From contig NZ_QVIO01000010.1 in the NCBI RefSeq assembly GCF_003416895.1, positions 124,001 to 188,000 on the forward strand: 64,000 bases of DNA, read 5' to 3'. The notes under the pieces are model-generated. The model had not been told where the DNA came from, did no database searches, and was given only the letters and a program-made list of their open reading frames with translations. A program made the translations under genes and the position numbers. Of this stretch, positions 24,476-33,260 are shown piece by piece. Source of the stretch: Duganella sp. BJB476. GTDB lineage: Bacteria; Pseudomonadota; Gammaproteobacteria; Burkholderiales; Burkholderiaceae_D. How positions within the stretch are numbered: the first letter of the stretch is position 1; every line of letters begins with the position of its first letter.

Positions 24476-25570
24476 GAAGCGAGGATCGTCCGGATCGATG
24501 GAGGAGATGCCGCGCGCCTCTTCCGTCATCTGGGTTTCTTCCGCGCGCTGCTCGCTGTGACGCTTCGCTTCCAGGTGTTTCTGGATGGCGTTGACCAGCT
24601 CCTGCGTGCCGTCATGGCTCAGCGCGGAGATCTCGAACACCGGGCCCTTGAAGCCGAACTTCTTGACGAAGTCCTTGACGCGCTTGATGCGCTCTTCTTC
24701 CGGCACCATGTCCAGCTTGTTCAACACCAGCCAGCGCGGCTTGTCGACCAGCGCTTCGTCGTACTTTTTCAGTTCGTTGACCAGGGCCTTGGCTTCCTTG
24801 ACCGGATCGACGTTGGTTTCAAACGGCGCCAGGTCGACGATGTGCAGCAGCAGACCGGTGCGCTGCAAGTGACGCAGGAACTGGTGGCCCAGGCCGGCGC
24901 CTTCGGAAGCGCCTTCGATCAAGCCGGGAATATCGGCGATCACAAAGCTCTTCTCGTGCGACACGCGGACCACGCCCAGGTTCGGGTGCAAGGTGGTGAA
25001 CGGGTAATCGGCAATCTTGGGACGCGCGTTCGATACGGCCGAAATAAAGGTCGACTTGCCGGCGTTCGGCATGCCCAGCAGGCCGACGTCGGCCAGCACC
25101 TTCAGTTCCAGACGGATGTCGCGGCGTTCGCCTTCCTTGCCTTCGGTCTTTTGACGCGGGGCGCGGTTGGTCGAGGTCTTGAAGTGGATGTTGCCCCAGC
25201 CGCCCTCGCCGCCCTTGGCCAGCAGTTCGATCTGGCCGTGTTCGGTCAGGTCGGCCAGGATCTCGCCGGACAGATCGTCGATGATCAGGGTGCCGACCGG
25301 CATGCGCAGATGGATGTCGTCCGCGCCCTTGCCGTAGCAATCGGCGCCGCGGCCGGATTCGCCGTCTTTACCGCGGTGGACTTTGGAGAAGCGGAAATCG
25401 ACCAAGGTATTGATGTTACGGTCCGCTACGGCCCAGATCGAGCCACCCTTGCCGCCGTCGCCGCCGTCAGGGCCGCCGAACGGGCGGAATTTTTCACGGC
25501 AAAACGAGGCGCAACCATTGCCGCCGTCACCACCGATTACTTCAATTTTTGCTTCGTCGATAAACTTCAT
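24461..25570 (-). CDS. obgE: GTPase ObgE/CgtA
   Basis: A ribosome-associated GTPase of 369 residues needed for late 50S assembly. The Gly-rich Obg domain (about 1-158) shows GGDGGNGCASFCREKF and GGPDGGDGGKGGSIW. The G domain has P-loop GMPNAGKST, G3 DIPGLIEGA and G4 NKLD. The C-terminus is a short acidic, variable tail. Located downstream of rplU-rpmA, the near-universal arrangement. The ribosome site is weak, so translation may depend on the upstream message. Confidence 0.97.
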   Translation of the reverse strand: MKFIDEAKIEVIGGDGGNGCASFCREKFRPFGGPDGGDGGKGGSIWAVADRNINTLVDFRFSKVHRGKDGESGRGADCYGKGADDIHLRMPVGTLIIDDLSGEILADLTEHGQIELLAKGGEGGWGNIHFKTSTNRAPRQKTEGKEGERRDIRLELKVLADVGLLGMPNAGKSTFISAVSNARPKIADYPFTTLHPNLGVVRVSHEKSFVIADIPGLIEGASEGAGLGHQFLRHLQRTGLLLHIVDLAPFETNVDPVKEAKALVNELKKYDEALVDKPRWLVLNKLDMVPEEERIKRVKDFVKKFGFKGPVFEISALSHDGTQELVNAIQKHLEAKRHSEQRAEETQMTEEARGISSIDPDDPRFKILD

Positions 25571-25590
25571 GATGTACCGCCATAAAACTA

Positions 25591-25618
25591 AAAAGGCCCT
25601 ACCGTGGGCAGAGCCTTT
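25591..25618 (-). terminator. Weak terminator or attenuator between rpmA and obgE
   Basis: On the minus strand GAAAGGC and GCCTTTTTAG frame a 15-nt loop containing a further CCC/GGG pairing, followed by T-rich sequence. A second GC hairpin (about 25648-25670) lies before it. Such structures may lower obgE expression relative to the ribosomal genes. Confidence 0.45.
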
Positions 25619-25683
25619 CGATTGAAGGCTTGCGCCTTACAAAACGACCCGTGCGGCTAGCGCACCGGGCCGGGTAGCGTTAT

Positions 25684-25941
25684 TTACGCTGGAACGACGG
25701 TAACGAATTGCTTCGAACCTTCGCCCTTGACTACGAACTTGACCTTGCCGTTCACCAGAGCGAACAGGGTGTGGTCTTTGCCCATGCCAACACCTTCGCC
25801 GGCGCGCACTGGCGTGCCGCGTTGACGAATGATGATGCCACCAGCATTGATCGATTGACCGCCGTAAACCTTAACGCCGAGGCGTTTTGATTCTGAGTCA
25901 CGACCATTTCGCGTTGTGCCGCCGCCTTTTTTGTGTGCCAT
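25684..25941 (-). CDS. rpmA: 50S ribosomal protein L27
   Basis: An 85-residue ribosomal protein near the peptidyl-transferase centre. The N-terminus MAHKKGGGTTRNGRDSESKR and the core GVKVYGGQ... IIIRQRGTPVRAGEGVGMGKDHTLFA are diagnostic. A strong AAGGAG ribosome site is present. It follows rplU by 39 bp and belongs to the rplU-rpmA-obgE unit. Confidence 0.99.
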   Translation of the reverse strand: MAHKKGGGTTRNGRDSESKRLGVKVYGGQSINAGGIIIRQRGTPVRAGEGVGMGKDHTLFALVNGKVKFVVKGEGSKQFVTVVPA

Positions 25942-25980
25942 TTAAGACTCCTTGGATACTAATTCTCGGGCAAACGGCGA

Positions 25981-26292
25981 TTAGCCGTTGATCGATACGA
26001 TTTGGATTTCGGTGTAATTTTGGCGATGGCCTTGATGCTTCTGGTAGTGCTTACGACGACGCATCTTGAAAATCTTCACTTTATCGTGACGACCGTGTGC
26101 CACAACAGTAACCAGTACCTTTGCACCCTCAACCAGAGGAGCACCAAATTTGATGCTCTCGCCTTCGCCAACGGCGAGGACCTGATCGATGGTGAGTTCG
26201 GAACCAATGTCTGCCGGTATCTGTTCTACTTTAAGTTTTTCGCCAGCGACAACTTTGTATTGTTTGCCACCGGTTTTTATGACCGCGTACAT
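25981..26292 (-). CDS. rplU: 50S ribosomal protein L21
   Basis: A 103-residue protein that binds 23S rRNA. The start MYAVIKTGGKQYKVVAGEKL and the C-terminal KMRRRKHYQKHQGHRQNYTE are family signatures. The true ATG is at 26292; further upstream codons in frame lie in the untranslated leader. A GAGG ribosome site precedes it. It is the first gene of its operon. Confidence 0.99.
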   Translation of the reverse strand: MYAVIKTGGKQYKVVAGEKLKVEQIPADIGSELTIDQVLAVGEGESIKFGAPLVEGAKVLVTVVAHGRHDKVKIFKMRRRKHYQKHQGHRQNYTEIQIVSING

Positions 26293-26383
26293 GATTTGAA
26301 ACCTCATCAAATGTTTAAGAAAATTTCGTCCGATGTCCTTGCAAGACCCTTGCGAGGCAGGCATGGAAACCGGGGAACCGCTG

Positions 26384-26412
26384 ATTATACATGGGATGGG
26401 ATTTCGCGTCAA
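26384..26412 (-). promoter_or_regulatory. Sigma-70 promoter of rplU-rpmA-obgE
   Basis: On the minus strand TTGACG (26412-26407) and a perfect TATAAT (26389-26384) are 17 bp apart. Transcription should start near 26377, giving a leader of about 85 nt. Confidence 0.85.
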
Positions 26413-26575
26413 AAACTATTCACAAATGCCAGCGGGCGTGGTATGTCGACAATTTTGCCGCTGTCCATGCGTTACATATTTGGCAAACATGTTGCCATGA
26501 ACAGGGCCCAATGCCCCTGTCTGCGGGGGCATGACGTATAATCGCGGCACCCATAGTCTACCGCACAGGTTCGCC

Positions 26576-27565
26576 TTGTCTGCCGCTACCCAAAACGCCA
26601 CTCAAAACAATATCGCCCACACGATCGCCGCCGACATGGACGCGGTCAACACGGTGATCCGCCAGAAACTGCATTCCGAGGTCAGTCTCGTCAATCAGAT
26701 TGCTGAATACATCATCAGCGCCGGCGGTAAACGCATCCGGCCGGTGCTGGTCCTGCTGGTGGCCAACGCTTACGCATATAAAGGCACGGCGCACCACGAG
26801 CTGGCCGCCGTGGTGGAGTTCATCCACACCGCCACCCTGCTGCACGACGACGTGGTCGACGAATCGTCGCTGCGCCGCGGCCGCGCCACCGCCAACGCCC
26901 TGTTCGGCAATGCCGCCTCGGTGCTGGTGGGCGACTTCCTGTACTCGCGCGCCTTCCAGATGATGGTCGGCCTGAACAATATGCGCGTGATGCAGATCCT
27001 GTCCGACGCCACCAACGTCATCGCCGAAGGCGAAGTGCTGCAGCTGCTGAACATGCACGACCCGGACGTCAGCCAGGAACGCTATCTGCAGGTGATCCGC
27101 TCCAAGACCGCCAAGCTGTTCGAAGCGGCGGCCGAGCTGGGCGCGCTGATCTCCGGCTGCAACGACACGCAGATCGAAGCGGCCGGCGAATACGGCCGCT
27201 CGCTGGGCACCGCCTTCCAGCTGATCGACGACGTGCTGGACTACGCCGGCGACGCCAATGAAATCGGCAAGAACGTCGGCGACGACCTGCGCGAAGGCAA
27301 GCCGACCCTGCCGCTGATCTACCTGATGGAAAACGGCACGCCGGAACAGCGCGAGCTGGTGCGCAGCTGCATCGAGCAAGGCGACGAACAGCACTTCGAC
27401 ACCATCCTGGCGGCGATCACCACCAGCGGCGCACTGGACTACACGCGCCAGCAAGCCGTGACGGCGGCCGAACGCGCCGCCGCCGCGATCGCCGACCTGC
27501 CCGACAGCGTCTACAAGGAATCGCTGCTGCAGCTAGCCCACTTCTCGGTCCACCGCACGCACTAA
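26576..27565 (+). CDS. ispB: Octaprenyl diphosphate synthase
   Basis: Chain elongation of farnesyl diphosphate with isopentenyl diphosphate to make the ubiquinone side chain. The two Asp-rich motifs are LLHDDVVDESSLRRG and LIDDVLDYAGD; GGKRIRPVL and GEVLQLLN are also conserved. A TTG start at 26576 gives 329 residues, close to E. coli IspB. An ATG at 26531 would place 15 extra residues across a TATAAT box (26537-26542), so it is disfavoured. Divergent from rplU, as in many proteobacteria. Confidence 0.93.
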   Translation: MSAATQNATQNNIAHTIAADMDAVNTVIRQKLHSEVSLVNQIAEYIISAGGKRIRPVLVLLVANAYAYKGTAHHELAAVVEFIHTATLLHDDVVDESSLRRGRATANALFGNAASVLVGDFLYSRAFQMMVGLNNMRVMQILSDATNVIAEGEVLQLLNMHDPDVSQERYLQVIRSKTAKLFEAAAELGALISGCNDTQIEAAGEYGRSLGTAFQLIDDVLDYAGDANEIGKNVGDDLREGKPTLPLIYLMENGTPEQRELVRSCIEQGDEQHFDTILAAITTSGALDYTRQQAVTAAERAAAAIADLPDSVYKESLLQLAHFSVHRTH

Positions 27566-27570
27566 ACGAC

Positions 27571-27597
27571 AACGGCGCCTCAGGCGCCGTTTTTATT
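27571..27597. terminator. Terminator of ispB
   Basis: Perfect 9-bp stem AACGGCGCC / GGCGCCGTT with a 3-nt loop and a TTTTTATTT tail, 5 bp after the ispB stop. It can also serve the convergent ankyrin-like gene. Confidence 0.92.
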
Positions 27598-27608
27598 TGT
27601 GGCCGCGC

Positions 27609-28718
27609 TTACTTGCCGGCCGTGGTGTGCTGCACGCCGCCGGCCTGTCTGAGTATTTGCTGGACGTCCTCACGCTTTTCGAAAATCGCCTCGTCGAGCG
27701 GCGTGTGATAGTCGATCTGGTTCACCGGAAAACCGCGCTGCAGCGCCAGCTCAATCACGGTGAGCGGGCTGCGCCGGACCAGCACATGCAGCAACGGCGA
27801 TCCGGTCTTGTAAGTGCAGCTCGCATCGAGCCGTCCCAGCAGCGCCAGCATGGCGGCGGTGATTTCCGCATCGTCGCCATCTTTGTAATTGCGCCCGCGC
27901 CCCTTTTCCGTGGGTGACGGCAAGTCCAGCAGCTGATTGAGCTGGTAGCACATGGCCTCGGCCGTGCCGCCGTCGCGCAATACGGCGGCGGCGTCCTGCA
28001 GCACCGGCGCGCGCGACCTCAGGCCGGTGCGCGCGTCGCCCGGCGCCGCGCCCGTCACCGGGCCGGTGGCCGGCAGGTTCGTGATGTCGCGCTCAAGCGC
28101 TCCGGCCCAGAGGTCGACCATCTTGCTCGCGTAGCAGTGCCCACCGCACAGCATTTCCTTGAGCGGCGCCAGCAGATCAACCTGAATTTCGCAATAGTCC
28201 GCGCCCGACAACCAATACTGTTTGGCCTTGCCGTCCAGGACCAGGCTGACCACCGAGCTGGCGACCTTGGGGGTGCAGTGTATGGCGTCGTTCGAGGCCA
28301 GGTTGGCCATCGTCGCCGGCCCGTTGTGCTGCGCGTATTGCCGGATCAGGCGGCGCGCGTCGTCGGGATTGACCGGGCGGACGTCGAACGACGAGTAGCC
28401 GCGCTCCAACATCAAGTACGCGCGCTCGCCCTGGACGAACAGTCCCTGCCGATGCATCGTCCCCTGCACGAACACGGCGGCATCCAGACTGTCCAGTGGC
28501 ACCTGCTGGAGCAGATAACGGATCTGCCAGCCGCGCTTGTCGATCTGCTGGTAGAGATTGAACGTATCGTTCCATCCGCGCCGGATCGGTGGTGCCTCCG
28601 CCCGCTGCGCCTTGAACGTCAGGTCCCAGCCTTCCGGCACCGGCACCGCATGCGCCGCCGGCGCCAGGACCATCATGACGGCGAGTATCAACCGACCTAG
28701 CCGGCGCAGCGTATTCAT
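27609..28718 (-). CDS. Exported protein with weak C-terminal ankyrin-like repeats
   Basis: A 369-residue protein with a signal peptide (about 1-24, APAAHA). The bulk (about 25-275) matches no family I recognise; it contains several cysteines, for example LCGGHCYAS. The C-terminal 80 residues (SPLLHVLVRRSPLTVIELALQRG, then VNQIDYHTPLDEAIFEKREDVQQILRQAGG, in order) resemble two to three ankyrin repeats. It starts 2 bp after arsC ends, so it is co-translated with arsC. A role in arsenate resistance is not supported by sequence. Confidence 0.7.
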   Translation of the reverse strand: MNTLRRLGRLILAVMMVLAPAAHAVPVPEGWDLTFKAQRAEAPPIRRGWNDTFNLYQQIDKRGWQIRYLLQQVPLDSLDAAVFVQGTMHRQGLFVQGERAYLMLERGYSSFDVRPVNPDDARRLIRQYAQHNGPATMANLASNDAIHCTPKVASSVVSLVLDGKAKQYWLSGADYCEIQVDLLAPLKEMLCGGHCYASKMVDLWAGALERDITNLPATGPVTGAAPGDARTGLRSRAPVLQDAAAVLRDGGTAEAMCYQLNQLLDLPSPTEKGRGRNYKDGDDAEITAAMLALLGRLDASCTYKTGSPLLHVLVRRSPLTVIELALQRGFPVNQIDYHTPLDEAIFEKREDVQQILRQAGGVQHTTAGK

Positions 28719-28720
28719 CG

Positions 28721-29068
28721 TTACAGCAGTTCCAGCACCAGCTCGGACGGACGACACAGGCGCACGCCTTTGTCGGTCACCACGAACGGGCGGTTGATCA
28801 GGATGGGATGGGCCGTCATCGCGTCCAGCAGCGCGTCGTCGGACAGCGTGGCGTCGGCCAGGCCCAGTTCGTCGTACAGGTCGCCCTTGTCGCGCATCGC
28901 GGCGCGCGCGGTCAGGCCGGCCTTGGCGATCATCGCCTTCAAGGCTTCGCGCGACGGCGGGTTCTTCACGTAATCGACGATCTCCGGCTCGACGCCGGTG
29001 GCGCGTATCGCCTCCAGCGTCTTGCGCGAAGTGCCGCAGGCGTTGTTATGATAAATCGTGATACTCAT
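28721..29068 (-). CDS. arsC: Arsenate reductase, glutaredoxin-dependent ArsC family
   Basis: A 115-residue thioredoxin-fold protein. The active site HNNACGTSRKTL matches the HNPACGTSRNTL pattern of plasmid R773 ArsC, with the nucleophilic cysteine retained. HPILINRPFVV and VRLCRPSE carry conserved arginines that bind arsenate. It lacks the C-terminal extension of the 141-residue plasmid enzyme, as chromosomal relatives often do. No arsB or arsR is nearby, so it might instead act on another thiol-reducible substrate. Confidence 0.87.
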   Translation of the reverse strand: MSITIYHNNACGTSRKTLEAIRATGVEPEIVDYVKNPPSREALKAMIAKAGLTARAAMRDKGDLYDELGLADATLSDDALLDAMTAHPILINRPFVVTDKGVRLCRPSELVLELL

Positions 29069-29101
29069 GATGCTGCCTTTGCGAGAAATTCAAAGGCAGC
29101 A

Positions 29102-30421
29102 TTATCGCTTAAAATTTCGCTGCCACTCACTGAACGCGTCTTGCGCTTTCGCTATTTCACCCGGACTCATGATAGCCGTCAGCCGCAGTAATGCTTGCCG
29201 CGCGTCCGAACGGGCCGAATCGCTGGCGCCGGCATTTCGCTGGATGATCTGCCACCATTTGTACGCCTCGGTTTTACCAGCATGGCCTGCCACACCTTCT
29301 TCCAGCAGATTGGCCAAATTGGATTGGGCGTCGGGGTCGTTCAAGTCCGCGCCGCGTCGATACCAAGCCGCAGCTATCGTCAAATCCATTGACACTCCCG
29401 CCCCATTCTCGTAAGCGATACCCATTTGATTCAGCGCCAGCACATTACCCCACTGCGCGGCCTGCCGAAACCATAGTACTGCCTGAGCCGGATCATGCGC
29501 TACGCCGGCGCCCAATAGGTAGAGCTGCCCCAGTTCCAGAGCGGCGTTCGAGTCCCCTTGCTCGGCCGCCTTGCGGTACCAACTTGCAGCCACAGCGAAA
29601 TCCTGGCGCACTCCGTCGCCATGATGATAGGCATAGGCGACATTGAATTGTCCAGGAGGATCGTTCTGTTCAGCGGCCTGCAAGTACAACCGAAGCGCCC
29701 GGCCCTTATTCTGGGCGACGCCGCGCCCTACATCATAGGCGTATCCCAATAGCGTCTGCGCACGAGGATCATTGCCCTCTGCCGCAAGACGATACCATTT
29801 CACCGCCATGGAATGGTTACGAGGGACGCCCGAGCCACTGGAATACAGGCTGCCGAGACTGGCCTCAGCCTCGTGCCACCCCTGCCCTGCAAGGGTGGTA
29901 TAAAATTTCGCCAATTGAACATAGTCTTGTTCTGCAAGATCATCACTCGCGTCCAGATAAGTCAAATTGGCCTCCGCATGGACGTTGCCGGTTGTCTCGC
30001 CGTGCGTCGACCAGAAAAAACCGGTGCCGACGCCGTTGCGAAGTGCCCTGGCTTCGGCTGCCGATGCCGGACTATCCGGCGCAGGCTCCGTTTCCACTAG
30101 GCGGGCACGATCGGACCTCCACTGCGGTGGTTCACCCGCTGGTCTGTCGTTGGAAAACCGCACGCCATCCATCCCGGTGATTGCGATGTACTGATAGCCG
30201 CGCGCATAGTCGATCACTACCACCCGGTCCGCCTTGATCAGCAGATGGCCGCGTCGGAGTTCTGCCTGACCAGTAAAGCGCGTAATCCTGATTATCGCGC
30301 CTAACTGGTCCTGGTGCGGCCGTACGTCGACTGGTTTGAAGAAGCCCTGGCTTTCCGCATACGCGGTCGGCACGAACCCCACCCAAGCGAATAGAAAGGC
30401 ATAACACGCGGCGAAGCGCAT
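29102..30421 (-). CDS. Exported Sel1-repeat protein with an OstA/LptA-like N-terminal segment
   Basis: A 439-residue protein. After a signal peptide (about 1-22) the segment at about 40-92 (ITRFTGQAELRRGHLLIKAD, then RVVVID) resembles one OstA/LptA beta repeat. From about 165 to 395 there are about six Sel1 repeats, recognisable as AVKWYRLAAEGND, ALRLYLQAAEQND, AASWYRKAAEQGD and AVLWFRQAAQWGN. Sel1 proteins are alpha-solenoid scaffolds for protein binding. ATG 30421 is chosen; a GTG at 30436 would touch the receptor stop. It lies 15 bp behind a TonB receptor, so both may be one transcript. Confidence 0.82.
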   Translation of the reverse strand: MRFAACYAFLFAWVGFVPTAYAESQGFFKPVDVRPHQDQLGAIIRITRFTGQAELRRGHLLIKADRVVVIDYARGYQYIAITGMDGVRFSNDRPAGEPPQWRSDRARLVETEPAPDSPASAAEARALRNGVGTGFFWSTHGETTGNVHAEANLTYLDASDDLAEQDYVQLAKFYTTLAGQGWHEAEASLGSLYSSGSGVPRNHSMAVKWYRLAAEGNDPRAQTLLGYAYDVGRGVAQNKGRALRLYLQAAEQNDPPGQFNVAYAYHHGDGVRQDFAVAASWYRKAAEQGDSNAALELGQLYLLGAGVAHDPAQAVLWFRQAAQWGNVLALNQMGIAYENGAGVSMDLTIAAAWYRRGADLNDPDAQSNLANLLEEGVAGHAGKTEAYKWWQIIQRNAGASDSARSDARQALLRLTAIMSPGEIAKAQDAFSEWQRNFKR

Positions 30422-30436
30422 GAACTGCAGCGCCAC

Positions 30437-32773
30437 TTAAAACTTCGCCGCCACGCTCACGCCTATGCTGCGCGGCGCCAGCCGGTAGCCCTGCACGATG
30501 GACGCCACCTGCGGATGCTGGATCACCGTGTCGGTATCGAAGGCGTTCTTGATGAACACGCTCACGTTGTAGCGGTCGAAGGACATGCCGGCGCTGAAGT
30601 CGGTGCTGTGGTAGGCCGGGCGGTCGTAGTCGGTCTGCACGGGATTGAGCGAGCCCTTGCTGGCGCCCACCCACTGCATGCCGCCCATCACATACGCGCT
30701 CTTGTCGCCGAACGCCGCGAAGTTGTAGGTGGCGTTGAAGGCGGCGTTATATTTCGGCACGCCCTGCACTTGCGCCCCGGCCACCGCGCCAACCACGCCG
30801 TTGCGCGATCCCTCGTCGTTGGACAGCTCGGCCTTGACGTAGCCGGCCGACGCCGTCAGCGTCAGGCCCGGCAGCGGCTTGGCCTTGATGTCGAACTCGA
30901 AGCCCTTGCTGGTGGCGTCGCCGGCGTTGGCGTTGTAGGTGTAGGCGCAGGTCGGCAGGTAGACGCCCTGCTGGATGTTCTTCCACTTCACGTAGAACGC
31001 GTCGGCGTTGAGCGTCACGCGGTTGTTGAGGAAGCGCGACTTGCTGCCCACTTCGTAGCTCCACAGGCTGTCGGCCGAATACGAGTCCGGGCCCTTGGTC
31101 AGGCCATTCGCTTCCAGGTCCTGCGAGCAGGTGGTCGGCGGCACGTAGATGTTGTTGCCGCCCAGGCGGAAGCCCTTGGCCACGCTGGTGTAGACGGTGT
31201 TGGTCGGATTGACCTCCCACGTCAGCGCGTACTTCGGCGTGAAGGCCTTGGACGACGAGGCGGCGCTGCTGTTGTTGCCGGCGCCGGCCAGGTAGTTGCC
31301 GTTGCGCTGGTCCAGCGTGGAATCGGCCTTCAGGTAGCGCGCGCCCACGGTGGCGTGCACGGTCGGCGTGAAGTAGTAATTGAGCTCGCCGAAGATCGAG
31401 CTTTGCTTCTCGCGGAAGTGGAAGGCGCCGGCGAACGAGTTATCGTTCGGGAACTGGCCGGGGCGCGCGCCCGGCAGCAGGTCCGGGTCGGCGATGTCGA
31501 AGCCGAAGCTTTTGAAGGTGTCGGTCACGCCGAAGATCGGATCGTTCTCGATGATGTTGGTGTGCTGGTTGGAGAAGTAGGTACCGGCCAGCCAGGTCCA
31601 TGGCGACACGCTGGCGTCGTAGGGCCGCGAAGCGAGGCGGAATTCCTGCGACACCTGGCGCACCTGGTTGTTCAGGTAGACCGCCGACGGCAGGCCGGCA
31701 ATCGCCGCGATCAGTTCCGGCGGCGCCTTGCCGCCATCCTCGGTCGAGGTCAGGAAGGTCGACAGCGAATAGCTGTTGTAGGCCGAGCCGTTCTGCGTGC
31801 GGTCGAACTTGCGCTCGAAGTAGCTGGTGGCCGAGGTCAGGTCCATCGCGCCCAGGTCCCAGTTGACGGTCACGCTCGGGGTCAGCAGCGTATCCTTGGA
31901 CGGTTCGCGGACCTGCTTCTGCGCCTGGTAGAAAGGCCGGTCGAGGTTGAAGGCGGCGATGTCTTTCGCATCCACCTTCTGATAATAGACCGACGGCGTG
32001 ATCGTCACCGAACGGATCGGCTTCCACTTCAGCGCCACCCGCATTTCCTGGTCGCTGAGCTTGTTGATGTTGTTGGCCAGGACGTTGCCGTCGCTGTCGA
32101 CCTGGTTGATGTAGCCGCCCGTGTGCTGGGCCTGCACGCCGATGCGCAGCGCCAGCTCGTCCTGTATCAGCGGGAAGTTGGCCACCATATTGGCCGCGTA
32201 GTTGCCGCTGCCGCCCTTGGTGTTGGACAGCTCGCCGTAGGTGGTGAATTCGCGTTCCTTCAGGTCCGGCTCGTTCGGCACGAACTTGATGGTGCCGCCC
32301 ATCGAACTGGCGCCGTACAAGGTGGCCTGCGGCCCGCGCAATACTTCGACGCGGTCGATGTCGAAGAACTTCGGCTCGACCGTGCCCATGGTGTAGACGT
32401 TGCCGACGGTGATGGAGACATCGCCCAGGTAGATGCCGACGGTGGCCGCGCCGGCGGTCGAGCTGATGCCGCGGATCTCGATGTTCTCGGTGCCGGGACC
32501 GGCGCCGCCGTTGCCGCTGGCGGCGGTGAAGGAGATGTTGGGCACCACGCGGGTCAGGTCGGTGAAGTCGTTCACATGCTCGGCCTGGAGCTGGGCGCCG
32601 GTGACGGCGGTGATGCTCATCGCCACCTTGGCCGGATCTTCCTTGCGCTTTTGCGCAGTCACCTTGACCACTTCGATCTCGTCGGACGGTTTGGTCTGTG
32701 CCCACACCGGGCCCGCCATCACCGCCATCGCCGCAGCCACCGAGCTGCACATCATCTTTTGCCGTATCTTCAT
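30437..32773 (-). CDS. TonB-dependent outer-membrane receptor 1
   Basis: A 778-residue receptor. A signal peptide (about 1-26, GPVWA) is followed by a TonB-box region (IEVVKVTAQKRKED), the plug domain with DRVEVLRGPQATLYGASSMGGTIKFV and a 22-strand barrel ending in the terminal aromatic KF. The class with VVVTAQKR and LRGPQATLYG is broad (iron chelates, glycans, vitamin-like ligands); ligand cannot be told from sequence. ATG 32773 has a GGAAGG ribosome site and is preferred to 32788. Confidence 0.92.
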   Translation of the reverse strand: MKIRQKMMCSSVAAAMAVMAGPVWAQTKPSDEIEVVKVTAQKRKEDPAKVAMSITAVTGAQLQAEHVNDFTDLTRVVPNISFTAASGNGGAGPGTENIEIRGISSTAGAATVGIYLGDVSITVGNVYTMGTVEPKFFDIDRVEVLRGPQATLYGASSMGGTIKFVPNEPDLKEREFTTYGELSNTKGGSGNYAANMVANFPLIQDELALRIGVQAQHTGGYINQVDSDGNVLANNINKLSDQEMRVALKWKPIRSVTITPSVYYQKVDAKDIAAFNLDRPFYQAQKQVREPSKDTLLTPSVTVNWDLGAMDLTSATSYFERKFDRTQNGSAYNSYSLSTFLTSTEDGGKAPPELIAAIAGLPSAVYLNNQVRQVSQEFRLASRPYDASVSPWTWLAGTYFSNQHTNIIENDPIFGVTDTFKSFGFDIADPDLLPGARPGQFPNDNSFAGAFHFREKQSSIFGELNYYFTPTVHATVGARYLKADSTLDQRNGNYLAGAGNNSSAASSSKAFTPKYALTWEVNPTNTVYTSVAKGFRLGGNNIYVPPTTCSQDLEANGLTKGPDSYSADSLWSYEVGSKSRFLNNRVTLNADAFYVKWKNIQQGVYLPTCAYTYNANAGDATSKGFEFDIKAKPLPGLTLTASAGYVKAELSNDEGSRNGVVGAVAGAQVQGVPKYNAAFNATYNFAAFGDKSAYVMGGMQWVGASKGSLNPVQTDYDRPAYHSTDFSAGMSFDRYNVSVFIKNAFDTDTVIQHPQVASIVQGYRLAPRSIGVSVAAKF

Positions 32774-32821
32774 GCCAGACCTTCCCATATCAGTGAGGGC
32801 GCCGCCCCAAAATAATGCGTA

Positions 32822-32843
32822 TTAATATATTTAACTATATTAA
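32822..32843. promoter_or_regulatory. AT-rich palindrome upstream of receptor 1
   Basis: Perfect 8-bp arms TTAATATA / TATATTAA around TTTAAC, about 50 bp upstream of the receptor ATG. It overlaps the place where promoter elements would be expected and may be an operator. Confidence 0.45.
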
Positions 32844-32950
32844 CCATCTTGATCTTTTTGCAAAGCAAGAAACCTGCCATTCGTGCGACAGGCGTTGGCA
32901 TTTAGTCACAAATGGGTTGATAACGAGCAAGTCTTGTCGCCCGTGTACGG

Positions 32951-32979
32951 TTGAAAAATGCGCAAAATTCTGATGTAAT
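32951..32979 (+). promoter_or_regulatory. tRNA-Pro promoter
   Basis: TTGAAA (32951-32956) and TGTAAT (32974-32979) at 17-bp spacing, placing the start about 5 nt before the mature tRNA. Confidence 0.7.
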
Positions 32980-32990
32980 TATTCCATCGT

Positions 32991-33067
32991 CGGGGTGTGG
33001 CTCAGCCTGGTAGAGCGCTGCGTTCGGGACGCAGAGGCCGGAGGTTCGAATCCTCTCACCCCGACCA
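32991..33067 (+). tRNA. tRNA-Pro (anticodon CGG)
   Basis: A 77-nt tRNA including encoded CCA. The acceptor stem pairs CGGGGUG with CACCCCG. The D-arm is GCUCAGCCUGGUAGAGC, the anticodon arm CUGCG-UUCGGGA-CGCAG gives CGG, and the T-arm is GGAGGUUCGAAUCCUC. It reads CCG codons. No integrated element borders it: flanking sequence holds no integrase and no repeat of the tRNA 3' end was noticed. Confidence 0.98.
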
Positions 33068-33260
33068 AATTCCCGCCCCTCCCATATCACTATTCTTCGC
33101 CGATGAGCACCGGCGCCGACAGGTGTGTATTCCACAACTGTTGTATTTAAGCCATTTTTTCAAAACCTAAGCACTGAACTGAGTTTCAGCATTGATTTCA
33201 ATATAGTATCTTGCATCACTGAACAAAATTGCAAGTTCCTGGTCCTCTGGGCTATATTCG

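Noticed and set aside
26531..26575. Longer IspB starting at ATG 26531
   Set aside because: The extra 15 residues are not found in IspB and would cover a TATAAT box. The TTG at 26576 gives the family length.
30515..32815. A 766-codon plus-strand frame opposite TonB receptor 1
   Set aside because: Same reasoning: antisense to a full receptor, with no start signals or recognisable domain.
33068..33260. Possible integrated element downstream of tRNA-Pro
   Set aside because: No integrase, no direct repeat of the tRNA 3' end and no change of gene type in the following 3 kb that would mark an island.
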